Shown one piece after another: positions 1 through 8,616 of a DNA stretch of 64,000 nt. Numbering within the stretch: the stretch's first letter is position 1; the number at the start of each line of letters is the position of its first letter. The translations under genes were made by a program, and so were the position numbers. Below the pieces are notes generated by a model. It was not told the DNA's origin. It made no database searches and saw only the letters and a program-made list of their open reading frames with translations. The DNA is from Bacteroidales bacterium (GTDB lineage Bacteria > Bacteroidota > Bacteroidia > Bacteroidales > P3): contig JAFTFL010000002.1 of NCBI GenBank assembly GCA_017449525.1, forward strand, positions 1 through 64,000. Reading direction: 5' to 3'.

Positions 1-860
1 TAGTATAATCCCATTGCCAATACAGTATTGGATGTGCTACTTGAAAGTATCAGCACTATAAAGCATACTACACTGTCCCAATGCGGATATAGTGTAGGAA
101 CATTATCAATGCTGTATCAGATGCACCCGACACCTTGTATTAGCAACATGACACAAGGTGCGTTACCCTACTCTGCATATAGTATAATCCCATTGCCAAT
201 ACAGTATTGGATGTGCTACTTGAAAGTATCAGCACTATAAAGCATACTACACTGTTCCAGTGCGGATATAGTGTAGGACCATTATCAATGCTGTATCAGA
301 TGCACCCGACACCTTGTATCAGAGACATGACACAAGGTGCGTTTCCCTACCCTGTATATAGTATAATCCCAGTATCAATACAGTATTGGATGTGTTCCTT
401 ATAAAGTATCAGCACAATAAAGCATACCACACTGTTCCAGTGCGGATATAGTGTAGGTCTATTATCAATGCTGTATCAGATGCACCCGACATATTGTGTC
501 AGCAACATGACACAAGTCGCGTTGCCTAACTCTGTATATAGTATAATCCTATTATCAATACAGTATCGGACGCTCTCCATATATAGTATCAGCAACATGA
601 CACAAGGTGCGTTACCTTACTCTGTATATAGTATAATCCCATTATCCATACAGTATTGGATGTGTTCCTTATAAAGTATCAGCACTATAAAGCATACCAC
701 ACTGTTCCAATGCGGATATAGTGTAGGACCATTTTCAATGCTGTATCAGATGCACCCGACATATAGTATCAGCAACATGACACATGCTGCATAGAACTAT
801 CTCGTATACAGTATCAGCCCATTATCTATATCGCATCAGGATTGCTCTTTATCTTGCAGT
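1..860. repeat. Degenerate tandem array, 179/180-bp unit with internal inverted repeats
   Basis: Units begin with TAGTATAATCC at 1, 180, 359, 539 and 629, and a decayed copy starts near 809; the 539-628 unit is a half-length copy. A full unit carries three dyads. In unit 1 these are CCAATACAGTATTGG at 17-31, CTACACT/AGTGTAG at 68-74 and 91-97, and CACCTTGT/ACAAGGTG at 131-138 and 153-160. The window starts inside the array, so it may extend further left. The unit length is not a multiple of three, so a repeated protein is not encoded. The stretch contains no gene that I can support. Confidence 0.9.
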
Positions 861-898
861 AACCCCATTATTCATATAGCTTTTGATTTCTTGTTATA

Positions 899-1623
899 AT
901 GAACGCAGAAAATAAGGTACTTCAAAGTCGTTGCGAGTTCTTTAAGTAGGCTGCGCGAGGTGTGTTGCTATTGCTTGGATCGAGTTTATGTGGGTAGCCT
1001 CTATTCACGTCGTGCGGCAAGTCTGATGAGTGCCGCAATAGTTGCGAAATTACATGCGAGGGCGGATGAGTGGGTAGGTGTTCTACATCGTGCAACGGCA
1101 CTGCAGTGTGGGGTTGTTCCGATAGTTGCTGCAGCTTCTGCGCACGAGGCTGTGCCACAACGTGCACTTCGTCGTGTATGTGTGCAGTGGTTCGTGTAGC
1201 AGCACCTGTTCTGGCATGTGTAGCAGCATCTGTTCTGGCACGTGTGGCTGCACCTGTTCTGGCGCGTGTGGCTGCACCTGCACTGGAGGCTGTAAGACTA
1301 CTTGTGCGGGCGGATGCGGAGGCAACTGTTCCGCGGGTTGCTAACCTACGTGCACTGGTTCCTGTTCCATGGGTTGTAGTGGTTCGTGTGCTATCAATGG
1401 TCCTGGCTCTTGCCGCGAATCGGCCACCACATCTCGCATTAGTTGCACCCATACATGCAAGAAGCAGTGCACCAATGGTTGCTATACATATTGTTCATCC
1501 TCGTGTCAAGAATCCTACCAGTTCGCTTCTGATCGAGGTTCGAGCTCGGGCAGCAACAACAGTTGCACCTATGGCTACTACTCATCAGTCAACCTCAGCT
1601 GCCACTCATCGTGTCGTGGCTAA
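899..1623 (+). pseudogene. Decayed CXXX-repeat peptide (Cys-Xaa-Xaa-Xaa radical-SAM target type)
   Basis: Reading from ATG 899 gives a leader MNAENKVLQSRCEFFK, then a hydrophobic stretch and a lipobox-like LFTSCGK. A long array follows with Cys codons every 12 nt from 1031 to 1612. I count about 50 slots, of which about 39 are still TGY. Lesions are TAG at 947, TAG at 995, TGA at 1067 (exactly a Cys slot), a 4-nt loss between Cys codons 1175 and 1183 that shifts the frame, TAA at 1342, and a one-codon slip before 1444. The natural stop is TAA 1621. The pattern resembles the Bacteroidales precursor family annotated as CXXX-repeat radical SAM target, whose leader (as I recall it) carries SRR-x-FFK; here the second Arg codon reads TGC. 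No maturase gene lies in the window. The family assignment is by pattern only. Confidence 0.72.
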
Positions 1624-1650
1624 GCGACAGCACTTGTCGTGGCTATTGCC

Positions 1651-2799
1651 ATGGGACTACCAGTTGACATTCAATATTCATTCATCATCAGACACCTATA
1701 CTTCTGCATGGCCATCATGGCCTCCTTCGTTTTCTGCTCCTGCACCAATGATGCAGCACTCCCTACCGTAGCGACCGGCACCGCCATCGTCTATGCCTCA
1801 TCAGGTACGGTGGTGTGCACTGGGAATGTTACCACCGATGGCGGTGCACCCGTCGCCGATTGCGGCATCTGCTACCAGCAGGAGGCAGGACGCGGCATGC
1901 TTTCTGCCAACAGTCCGCACGTTGGTAGTGGTAGTGGACAGGAATCATTCGCTTGCTCCTTCGACGGCCAATCTGCTGGTACCGACCTCTTCAAGGCATA
2001 CGCTACCGGTGAGGTGGGCACTGCCTATGGTGATGAAATGATCTTCACGATCGAAGGCATCTCTCTGTCTACCGTGTCGGTTTCCTCTTTCAATGTGAAC
2101 CAAGAAAACGGTGCTGTGCTGTGTCATGCGTCGGTGACTGACGATGGCGGATTTGTAGTTATCGAGCGTGGCATCTGCTACTGCAAAGGCACACTCAAGC
2201 CTACCACTGCCGATAGCAAGGTGAGTGGTGGTAGCAGCAAGGGCACTTTTAGTTGCAACTTTGTCAACCTCGACAATGGCACCTATACCTATCGTGCCTG
2301 TGCCTCCAACTCTGTGGGTGCAGCATACAGTCCGGTTGCAAGTATCAATATTGGTAGAACACTTGGTCGCATTATGGACGACTTTGTCGGTACATGGGAC
2401 TGTTCGGCACGACGCTGAGGGAATGCACTGCAATATTCACATTACACAAGAATTGAACAATATGAGGCTGGGGAGGCAGGGGCAATTGCTCTCAGTTCAA
2501 AGTCCTATGTTGCCTTCTCTGCATGGGGTATATACGATGCACCACAGCGTTGCATACACCTCAGACAGGGAGGCTTCTTTGTTGGGGAAGGATGCAATGC
2601 TTATCCAGAGGGGCGACTCCTTGAGTGTAGGATGTTTTATGGCACCTGTGTGGACACTTTGACCAGTTGCACCACACGAAATTCAGTAGAAACCAACAGT
2701 GCAATGTATGCGTCGTGTCGCTTTCGATTCAGCAGTAATGGTACTTTAGAGATTGTATTGTTCTTGTTAAGCCTCAGTAACGCACCATCCCAGCTCTGA
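1651..2799 (+). pseudogene. Surface lipoprotein with fibronectin-like repeats, interrupted by a stop
   Basis: The reading frame opens with a hydrophobic segment and a lipobox ending FVFCSC (start 1651, or 1708). Two repeats follow of the type GxVxCxxxVTxDGG...GICY...G.F.C.F..L..GTY.YRA.A.NSVG, as in many Bacteroidota surface lipoproteins. TGA at 2416-2418 ends it after the segment FVGTWDCS. The same frame then stays open to TGA 2797-2799 and reads like the expected C-terminal domain (SAWGIYDAPQRCIHL...). Around the stop, the next frame reads D-A-E-G, so a nearby pair of compensating indels is as likely as a simple nonsense change. The gene lies 27 nt after the decayed CXXX gene and in the same frame, which suggests one locus decaying together. 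The ligand or role is unknown. Confidence 0.6.
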
Positions 2800-2808
2800 T
2801 CAGAGCTG
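2791..2808. repeat. 18-bp perfect palindrome at end of lipoprotein relic
   Basis: CAGCTCTGATCAGAGCTG reads the same on both strands and contains the TGA stop of the interrupted lipoprotein frame. There is no T-tract after it, so it is a weak candidate terminator; it could equally be a protein-binding site. Confidence 0.5.
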
Positions 2809-2809
2809 A

Positions 2810-3790
2810 TTGGATATGACCTATCAGAGGAATGAATGGTGGGGTGTCCCTGCGAATGAACTGTTTGTGCTGTGGCGGTGTGAAAAGCATGGTGTTGAGA
2901 TACGGATATTACTCCCCTGCGGCGTGTTGTCCTATGCTGTACGGCTGGTGATATGGGTGCCGTACGGAAGTGGGCGAGGGGTCGTACGACATCTTTCTGT
3001 TACAACTTGCTGTGTAGTAGGGCGTCTGAATGATTTAGGGTGCTGACCTGTACGGCACTGATGCCGATGGCCAAGGACTGCCTTCCCGATGCTCAGGGAG
3101 GCATCGGTATCTGGCATGGAAATGAGGGGAGTAGGAGTGTTGGTATAGGTTCCAATGGAACGACGATGCAAAGATAGAAAGTTTTTGCGAAAGAGGCGAG
3201 GTTGGCCTGCGGATTTGAGCGCTGAGCAGTGGGGCATAACGAGTTGCTTGTTCTCGGAGGATGGGGTGTGCGCCGTATTGTGCTGTGGTTTTGGTAGGAG
3301 GAAGATGCGGTTCGCGCTGCGCAGTTGTGGGATGGCCAGATGTAGACATACAGCGTCTGAGTCCAATAGCCGTAGGTGGCGTTGGGAGCGTAGATAAGGC
3401 CGATGGGAGCACATCATGGCGGCTTCGGTTTTGGTGCGCAGCCGCCAATCGGCCAATCTGTAGAGGGAGAGACTGTTGGCGTAGGCCGATGCCGCTGCAT
3501 GGGTCATGGCGTTGTTGCCCAATAGGGTAGGCGTTGTGGTGTTGACGGTGGAAAGGCCAGCCGTGGGCGGTTTCGGTTTTGCTCGGTACGCTGTTTTCTA
3601 TACTTGACTGCAAAAGGACTCTTTTTCTCGTAAACGAAGAAAATGAACTGTCGTACGGGAGGAAAAGGGGTGCTGTTTATACCAAAAAGGAAGATTGCTC
3701 GTTACGTTGAAGTTTTTATAGGTGGAAGTGCGAGAATAGACAAGGATGGGTGGTCAGATACACCTTATATTTATATGTAATGGACTTAAT
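2810..3790. other. Gene-poor spacer upstream of sppA with GYCGTACGRC-type palindromes
   Basis: No convincing gene is seen in this 1-kb stretch. It holds GTCGTACGAC at 2981-2990 and one-mismatch relatives at 2959-2968 and 3650-3659, plus a GTACGGC half near 3050. On the minus strand a frame around 3400-3560 gives a hydrophilic, unrecognised segment (TPTLLGNNAMTHAAASAYAN) that may be a gene relic. No TAnnTTTG promoter was found immediately before sppA. Confidence 0.5.
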
Positions 3791-3801
3791 CAAGTATTAT
3801 T

Positions 3802-5637
3802 ATGGCGAACAAGAACCCTAAGCCGATGACCTTTGGTCGAGTGATGTTAGCTTCAGCATTGGGCGTACTCATCGTGTCCGTGGTAGGATGTATCGTGATG
3901 TTCCTATGTACGGTGGTGTTGATGGCAGCACTGAGCAACCTTTCGAAATCAGATACCGCATCGGTGCGTTCCGACACGTTTCTTACACTGGATATGAACC
4001 GACCCATCTACGAACGTGCACCAGGGCCGTTGCAGAACTTCTTGGGTCAAGAACAGTCGTTGGGGCTGGCGGACGTGATTGCAGCCCTGAAGAGTGCCGC
4101 CGATGATGACCGAGTGCGTGGTCTTTATATCAAGGCAGGCATGGGGAGTGGTTTGTCTTGGGGAAGTGCGGAAGAGCTGCGCCGAGCAGTAGCCGCCTTT
4201 GCCGAGAAGAAATGTGTGCTGACCTATGGTGAGAGTTTTACGCAGCAGGTCTACTACATCGCCACGGCGGGCGACCGAGTGTGTATGCATCCGTCTGGCA
4301 TGTTGGACTTCAGAGGACTTGGTGGCGAGGTGATGTTTTACAAGGAGTTGCTTGACAAACTTGATGTGGACATGCAGCTCATCCGCCCCAAGTCGTGCTC
4401 GTATAAGAGTGCAGGTGAGGTATACACCATGAACCACATGAGCGATGCAAACCGTCAGCAGATTAGAACATACATTCACAGTATCTGGAACTACGTAGCA
4501 GACCAAATGGCTACCAGCCGTGGTTTGACAACACAAGAACTGAACCGTGTGGCGGACAACTTGGAGGGCTGCTTGGCCAATGATGCACTGCAGGCAGGCT
4601 TGGTCGATACGCTATGCTTCCGTGCAGACATGCGGGGGTTGATTAAAGATGAATACGATGGAGATAATTTGCTGTCGATAGGCAAGTATGCTTCGTACAT
4701 CAAATCGCAGCGCGGCTCTACGGCTGGGAAGGATCGGATTGCGGTTATCTATGCGCAGGGCGACGTGGTGGATGGTACAAGCAGTGGTTTGCAGACCGCA
4801 GTGTATGGCAATGATATTGTGAAAGCCCTTGCAGATGCAGCCTCTGACAAAAAGGTAAAGGCCATTGTGCTGCGCGTGAACTCACCAGGAGGCGTTGTAA
4901 CGGCCTCTGAGGCCATGACGCATGCGGTGGAGCAGGCGCGCAAGGAAAAGCCTGTGGTCGTTTCGATGAGCGATGTGGCCGCTTCGGCTGGATACGAAAT
5001 GTCGTGCAAAGCCAATGTGATTGTGGCGCAGCCTACTACAATTACGGGTTCAATAGGAGTCTTCGCCACGCTCCCCAATGTGGGGCGTATGCTTAAGAAT
5101 AAAGTGGGTATCACTACCGATACCGTCATGACAAACCGCAACGCCACGGGTCTTTCCCTGATGCGTCCACTTTCACCGACTGCTATGGCCATGATGGAGC
5201 GCAATGTGGAGGAGTTCTACTTGACTTTTGTTGACAGGGTGGCAACGGGCAGAAACTTGCGCAACAGCTATGTGGACAGTATCGCCCGCGGCAGGGTATG
5301 GACAGGCATAGACGCCTTACGCCTGGGCTTGGTCGATACGTTGGGCGGTTTGCAAACAGCGATAGAGATTGCTGCCTCGTTGGGCGAAACGGACAACTAC
5401 ATTACGGTGGATTTCCCCAAGGAGAAGGATGCATTCACCCAATTGATAGCGCTAACAGGGGAAACAGATGAAGATGAGAACACGTTATCGCTGTTGCAAA
5501 AAGCTCGCTTGGCATGGGTGGCGCGAGGCCTAAAGGGTAGTGTACCGTTTGTGTCGCGCATGGAACAACAGCTGCGGAGCGTTCAGTCAATGCAAGGGTT
5601 GCAAGCCAGAATGCCATTCATCCTCATCGACGAGTAG
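3802..5637 (+). CDS. sppA: Signal peptide peptidase SppA, 67K type
   Basis: This is an inner-membrane serine peptidase that degrades signal peptides left after protein export. The 611 residues match the long, tandem-domain SppA form. One N-terminal membrane segment spans about residues 13-42. The catalytic dyad is visible: Lys202 in the N-terminal repeat (SCSYKSAGE, compare E. coli Lys209) and Ser395 in the C-terminal repeat (SDVAASAGY), followed by the conserved TTITGSIGVF. The ATG at 3802 gives a normal basic-then-hydrophobic N-terminus. It stands alone, 51 nt before aguB, and may be cotranscribed with it. The call is secure. Confidence 0.95.
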   Translation: MANKNPKPMTFGRVMLASALGVLIVSVVGCIVMFLCTVVLMAALSNLSKSDTASVRSDTFLTLDMNRPIYERAPGPLQNFLGQEQSLGLADVIAALKSAADDDRVRGLYIKAGMGSGLSWGSAEELRRAVAAFAEKKCVLTYGESFTQQVYYIATAGDRVCMHPSGMLDFRGLGGEVMFYKELLDKLDVDMQLIRPKSCSYKSAGEVYTMNHMSDANRQQIRTYIHSIWNYVADQMATSRGLTTQELNRVADNLEGCLANDALQAGLVDTLCFRADMRGLIKDEYDGDNLLSIGKYASYIKSQRGSTAGKDRIAVIYAQGDVVDGTSSGLQTAVYGNDIVKALADAASDKKVKAIVLRVNSPGGVVTASEAMTHAVEQARKEKPVVVSMSDVAASAGYEMSCKANVIVAQPTTITGSIGVFATLPNVGRMLKNKVGITTDTVMTNRNATGLSLMRPLSPTAMAMMERNVEEFYLTFVDRVATGRNLRNSYVDSIARGRVWTGIDALRLGLVDTLGGLQTAIEIAASLGETDNYITVDFPKEKDAFTQLIALTGETDEDENTLSLLQKARLAWVARGLKGSVPFVSRMEQQLRSVQSMQGLQARMPFILIDE

Positions 5638-5688
5638 AACTTCATCGTACTGGAAGGTTTCGTAATTACTTTGAATCATATATTTTCA

Positions 5689-6567
5689 ATGAGCCACAAA
5701 TCAGTCAACGTCGGGGTTGTACAACTCGCATGCACAAGCGACACCGATGCCAATATTGCACGTTATACCGAGCGCATACGCTCGCTTGCAGGGCAGGGTG
5801 CACAAATCATTTGCTTGCAAGAGCTCTTCGCCTCCCTGTATTTCTGCGACACGGAGGATTATCACAACTTTCGCTACGCCGAGCCCATTCCACAAGGCCC
5901 TACCTCCCAGCACTTCAGCTCACTGGCGGCCGAACTGGGAGTGGTGATAGTGTGTTCGATGTTCGAAAAACGCACCGAGGGACTGTATCATAACACGACG
6001 GCAGTCTTCGATGCCGATGGAAGTTACCTTGGCAAGTATCGCAAGATGCACATACCCGACGACCCGGGATACTACGAAAAATTCTACTTTACCCCAGGCG
6101 ATGAGGATGGCTATCGTGTATTCAACACGCGTTATGCGCGCATCGGAGTACTGATATGCTGGGATCAATGGTATCCAGAAGCAGCACGAATCACAGCTCT
6201 TAAAGGAGCAGAAATCCTATTCTTCCCCACGGCTATCGGCTGGGCACTTTCGCAAGATGAGGCCACTAATAGTGAGCAGTATCAGGCATGGCAGACCATT
6301 CAACGTAGCCATGCCGTGGCCAATGGTATTCCAGTGGTGAGCGTCAACCGGACGGGACGCGAAGGCGACATGCAGTTCTGGGGTGGTAGCTTTATTACCA
6401 ATGCGTTTGGGCGTGTGCTATGGCAGGCGCCGCATCTTGAGGAGACTATGCACGTGGAGGCTATCGACCTCACTGAAAGTGATAAGTACCGTCGCCACTG
6501 GCCCTTCCTTCGCGACCGACGCATCGACTCCTACAATCCTATTCTTAATCGTTTCATAGACGAGTAA
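5689..6567 (+). CDS. aguB: N-carbamoylputrescine amidase
   Basis: This nitrilase-superfamily hydrolase converts N-carbamoylputrescine to putrescine, CO2 and ammonia. The Glu-Lys-Cys triad is visible as Glu45 (CLQELF), Lys119 (KYRKMHIP) and Cys157 (LICWDQWYPE). The HIPDDPGYYEKFYF stretch is characteristic of the AguB branch. The ATG at 5689 is preferred over an upstream TTG at 5671 because homologues begin close to the first beta strand (VNVGVVQLA). It lies 16 nt before aguA, so the two consecutive steps from agmatine are in one operon. The protein is expected to be cytoplasmic. The call is secure. Confidence 0.95.
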   Translation: MSHKSVNVGVVQLACTSDTDANIARYTERIRSLAGQGAQIICLQELFASLYFCDTEDYHNFRYAEPIPQGPTSQHFSSLAAELGVVIVCSMFEKRTEGLYHNTTAVFDADGSYLGKYRKMHIPDDPGYYEKFYFTPGDEDGYRVFNTRYARIGVLICWDQWYPEAARITALKGAEILFFPTAIGWALSQDEATNSEQYQAWQTIQRSHAVANGIPVVSVNRTGREGDMQFWGGSFITNAFGRVLWQAPHLEETMHVEAIDLTESDKYRRHWPFLRDRRIDSYNPILNRFIDE

Positions 6568-6583
6568 ACCATCGTAGCAACAC

Positions 6584-7618
6584 ATGACTCCAAAAGAAGA
6601 AGGCTTTTACTTTCCGGCCGAATGGGCAAGGCATGAGGCCACTTGGCTCAGCTACCCCCACAATGAAAACTCTTGGCCAGGCAAGATTGAGTCCATATAC
6701 CCATCGTACCATCTCTTTGTGAAGACCCTCTCGGAGGTGGAGACCGTGCATATCAATGTCGATACGGATGAGGTTGGCGAGCGTCTCGCTGCCGAGTTGA
6801 AGCAGTTGGGGGCATTCATGGTGAATGTGGAAATTCACATGATACCCACTAATGATGCGTGGTGCCGCGACCACGGCCCCGCCATTCTCTTGCATCGGGG
6901 CGATGCAGGGCGTCGTGCCATCGTTAATTGGAACTACAACGCGTGGGGAGGCAAATATCCACCGTATGACCTCGACAACTGTGTACCAGAGAGCATCGCT
7001 TCGCTGCTACGTCTACCAGTTTACAGCCCTGGTATCGTGATGGAAGGCGGCTCTATCGACTGCAATGGCGTAGGCGACATGCTGACAACTACTTCGTGTT
7101 TACTCAATCCGAACCGCAACCCCCACCTCAAGCAAGAAGAGATTGAGAGTTACCTCTCCAATTATTATGGTGTTGACAACATCATTTGGTTGGGCGATGG
7201 CATTGAGGGGGATGATACCGACGGTCATGTAGATGACCTTAGTCGCTTCGTGAATGAGGATACCATTGTAACGGTGGTGGAGACAAATCGTGCTGATGCC
7301 AACTATGTGCCGTTGCAAGAAAACCTCAAGACGCTGAATCGTTGCCGGCTGGCCAGTGGGAAACAGCCCAATGTGGTCGAGTTGCCTATGCCCAAACCTG
7401 TAGTATGGGAGGGTCAACGTCTTCCAGCAAGCTATGCCAACTTCTACATCTGCAATGGGCTTGTCGTTTTCCCAACCTATAAGTGTGCTGCAGATACGAA
7501 AGCAGCTTATGTGCTGGAAGAGTGTTTTCCGACACGTGAGATAGTGGGTATTGGCAGCACCGACATCATTTGGGGTCTTGGCAGTTTTCACTGCCTCAGT
7601 CAGCAAATTCCCGAATAG
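6584..7618 (+). CDS. aguA: Agmatine deiminase
   Basis: This enzyme of the peptidyl-arginine-deiminase-like family hydrolyses agmatine to N-carbamoylputrescine and ammonia, supplying AguB just upstream. The 344-residue length is typical. Visible signatures are WCRDHGP near residue 87, MEGGSIDCNG near 150, GDDTDGHVDD near 215, and the catalytic Cys337 in SFHCLSQQ close to the C-terminus. Together the pair makes putrescine from decarboxylated arginine; no arginine decarboxylase gene is in the window. A strong hairpin with a T-run follows the gene. Confidence 0.95.
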   Translation: MTPKEEGFYFPAEWARHEATWLSYPHNENSWPGKIESIYPSYHLFVKTLSEVETVHINVDTDEVGERLAAELKQLGAFMVNVEIHMIPTNDAWCRDHGPAILLHRGDAGRRAIVNWNYNAWGGKYPPYDLDNCVPESIASLLRLPVYSPGIVMEGGSIDCNGVGDMLTTTSCLLNPNRNPHLKQEEIESYLSNYYGVDNIIWLGDGIEGDDTDGHVDDLSRFVNEDTIVTVVETNRADANYVPLQENLKTLNRCRLASGKQPNVVELPMPKPVVWEGQRLPASYANFYICNGLVVFPTYKCAADTKAAYVLEECFPTREIVGIGSTDIIWGLGSFHCLSQQIPE

Positions 7619-7642
7619 TACTGCTGTTTTCTAATAGAAGCT

Positions 7643-7688
7643 GCACCTCTTCCTGTGCTTGTTTTGGTGGGGAAGAGGTGCTTTTTTT
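7643..7688 (+). terminator. Intrinsic terminator after aguA
   Basis: Arms GCACCTCTTCC (7643-7653) and GGAAGAGGTGC (7671-7681) form an 11-bp stem, directly followed by seven T residues. It ends the sppA-aguB-aguA strand. Confidence 0.9.
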
Positions 7689-7766
7689 GTTGTATATGGA
7701 TTCCTATATGACAGTACTAACATTCTAAGAATTAACGTCTTGAAATGATATACTCCTGTATAATCA

Positions 7767-7804
7767 CCGAGCGGCATAGCATGTGGTAATGCTATGCCGC
7801 TCGG
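7767..7804. terminator. 16-bp stem hairpin between convergent aguA and flavin reductase genes
   Basis: CCGAGCGGCATAGCAT (7767-7782) pairs perfectly with 7789-7804 around a 6-nt loop. There is no clear T-tract on either side. The position, downstream of the minus-strand flavin reductase gene and after the aguA terminator, fits a terminator or transcript-end stabiliser. Confidence 0.6.
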
Positions 7805-7881
7805 CAGTGTTGAGAATTGGGTACAGACTTATTTCAAATTATGATGGGAATATAAAGTCTGTCTGCAGAGGCTTCGAGTCT

Positions 7882-8589
7882 TTACTTTATCAGCTCTTTG
7901 CCGCTGCCCCAAGCTTTTCCTACTTCTTCACCCACGGTGCGATAGGACATGTTTGCTGCGTCGAATACTATCGGCTTCAACTTGCTGAGGTCTATCTTGC
8001 CTTCGGTCAGGATGCTTTCGTCGGCGCTGGCATTTACCACTTCGCCAACCACGAATGCGCCACCATTGTCCAATTCGTCCATGCGCACTACGCGGCATTC
8101 CATCGTTAGTGCATATTCTTTGATAATGGGAGCGTTCACGTTGGGGCTCTTGGTGCAAGTGAAACCAGCTACAGCCACTTTATCTTTCACGTCATTGCCG
8201 CTCACAATTCCGAAATAATCGCTCTGAACTACATCGTTGACAGTGGCGTAGCTGAGGGTGAAGGCCTTGTTAAGACGCAGGTTGTCCGTTGTCTTGTGGT
8301 GAGAGAGTTTGAAGCACACTTGGTTCACATCGCATTGTCCACCCCATGCTGCCATCATCACATCAGGATTGCCTTCTGCATCGTATGTGGCAATCATCAG
8401 TGCGGGTTGCGGAGTTACGAAGAGCTTTGCACCTATGTTGGTGCGACTTTCTACATTGTTGATTACTTCCATTGTTGTATCTTTTTGGTTGATGTTTTCT
8501 GTTGCTGCATTGGTCTGTTCATGGTTGCATCCTATTAAGCCCATCACTCCACCGAGGAGAACCATTGCGAAAATTCTTGTTTTTTTCAT
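7882..8589 (-). CDS. Lipoprotein-anchored flavin reductase-like protein
   Basis: The N-terminus has a basic start, a hydrophobic core and the lipobox GLIGC with acceptor Cys21, followed by a short linker. Residues about 50-225 match the FMN-binding split-barrel flavin reductase fold (NIGAKLFVTPQPALMIAT; NPDVMMAAWGGQ; HHKTTDNL; ALTMECRVV). Relatives of this fold usually lack an export signal, so a membrane-attached copy is unusual. FMN or related flavin binding is expected, but the substrate cannot be told. It is the last gene of a minus-strand run and ends near the 7767 hairpin. Confidence 0.8.
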   Translation of the reverse strand: MKKTRIFAMVLLGGVMGLIGCNHEQTNAATENINQKDTTMEVINNVESRTNIGAKLFVTPQPALMIATYDAEGNPDVMMAAWGGQCDVNQVCFKLSHHKTTDNLRLNKAFTLSYATVNDVVQSDYFGIVSGNDVKDKVAVAGFTCTKSPNVNAPIIKEYALTMECRVVRMDELDNGGAFVVGEVVNASADESILTEGKIDLSKLKPIVFDAANMSYRTVGEEVGKAWGSGKELIK

Positions 8590-8616
8590 CGTTTTTTGAA
8601 TTTAATGTGTTATGAT

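Noticed and set aside
28..674. Three or more plus-strand reading frames in the 179-bp array
   Set aside because: The unit is not a multiple of three, so the frame moves between units, and no start, signal or family pattern is present.
1067..1069. TGA as selenocysteine
   Set aside because: Other stops (TAG, TAA) and a frameshift also break the gene, so decay is simpler; no SECIS element was recognised by eye.
922..1452. A 176-residue minus-strand frame rich in Thr and Arg
   Set aside because: It is the reverse of the Cys-codon array and has no independent features.
2932..3613. Two overlapping minus-strand frames of about 190 residues
   Set aside because: They overlap each other, run through the palindromes, and show no recognised domain.
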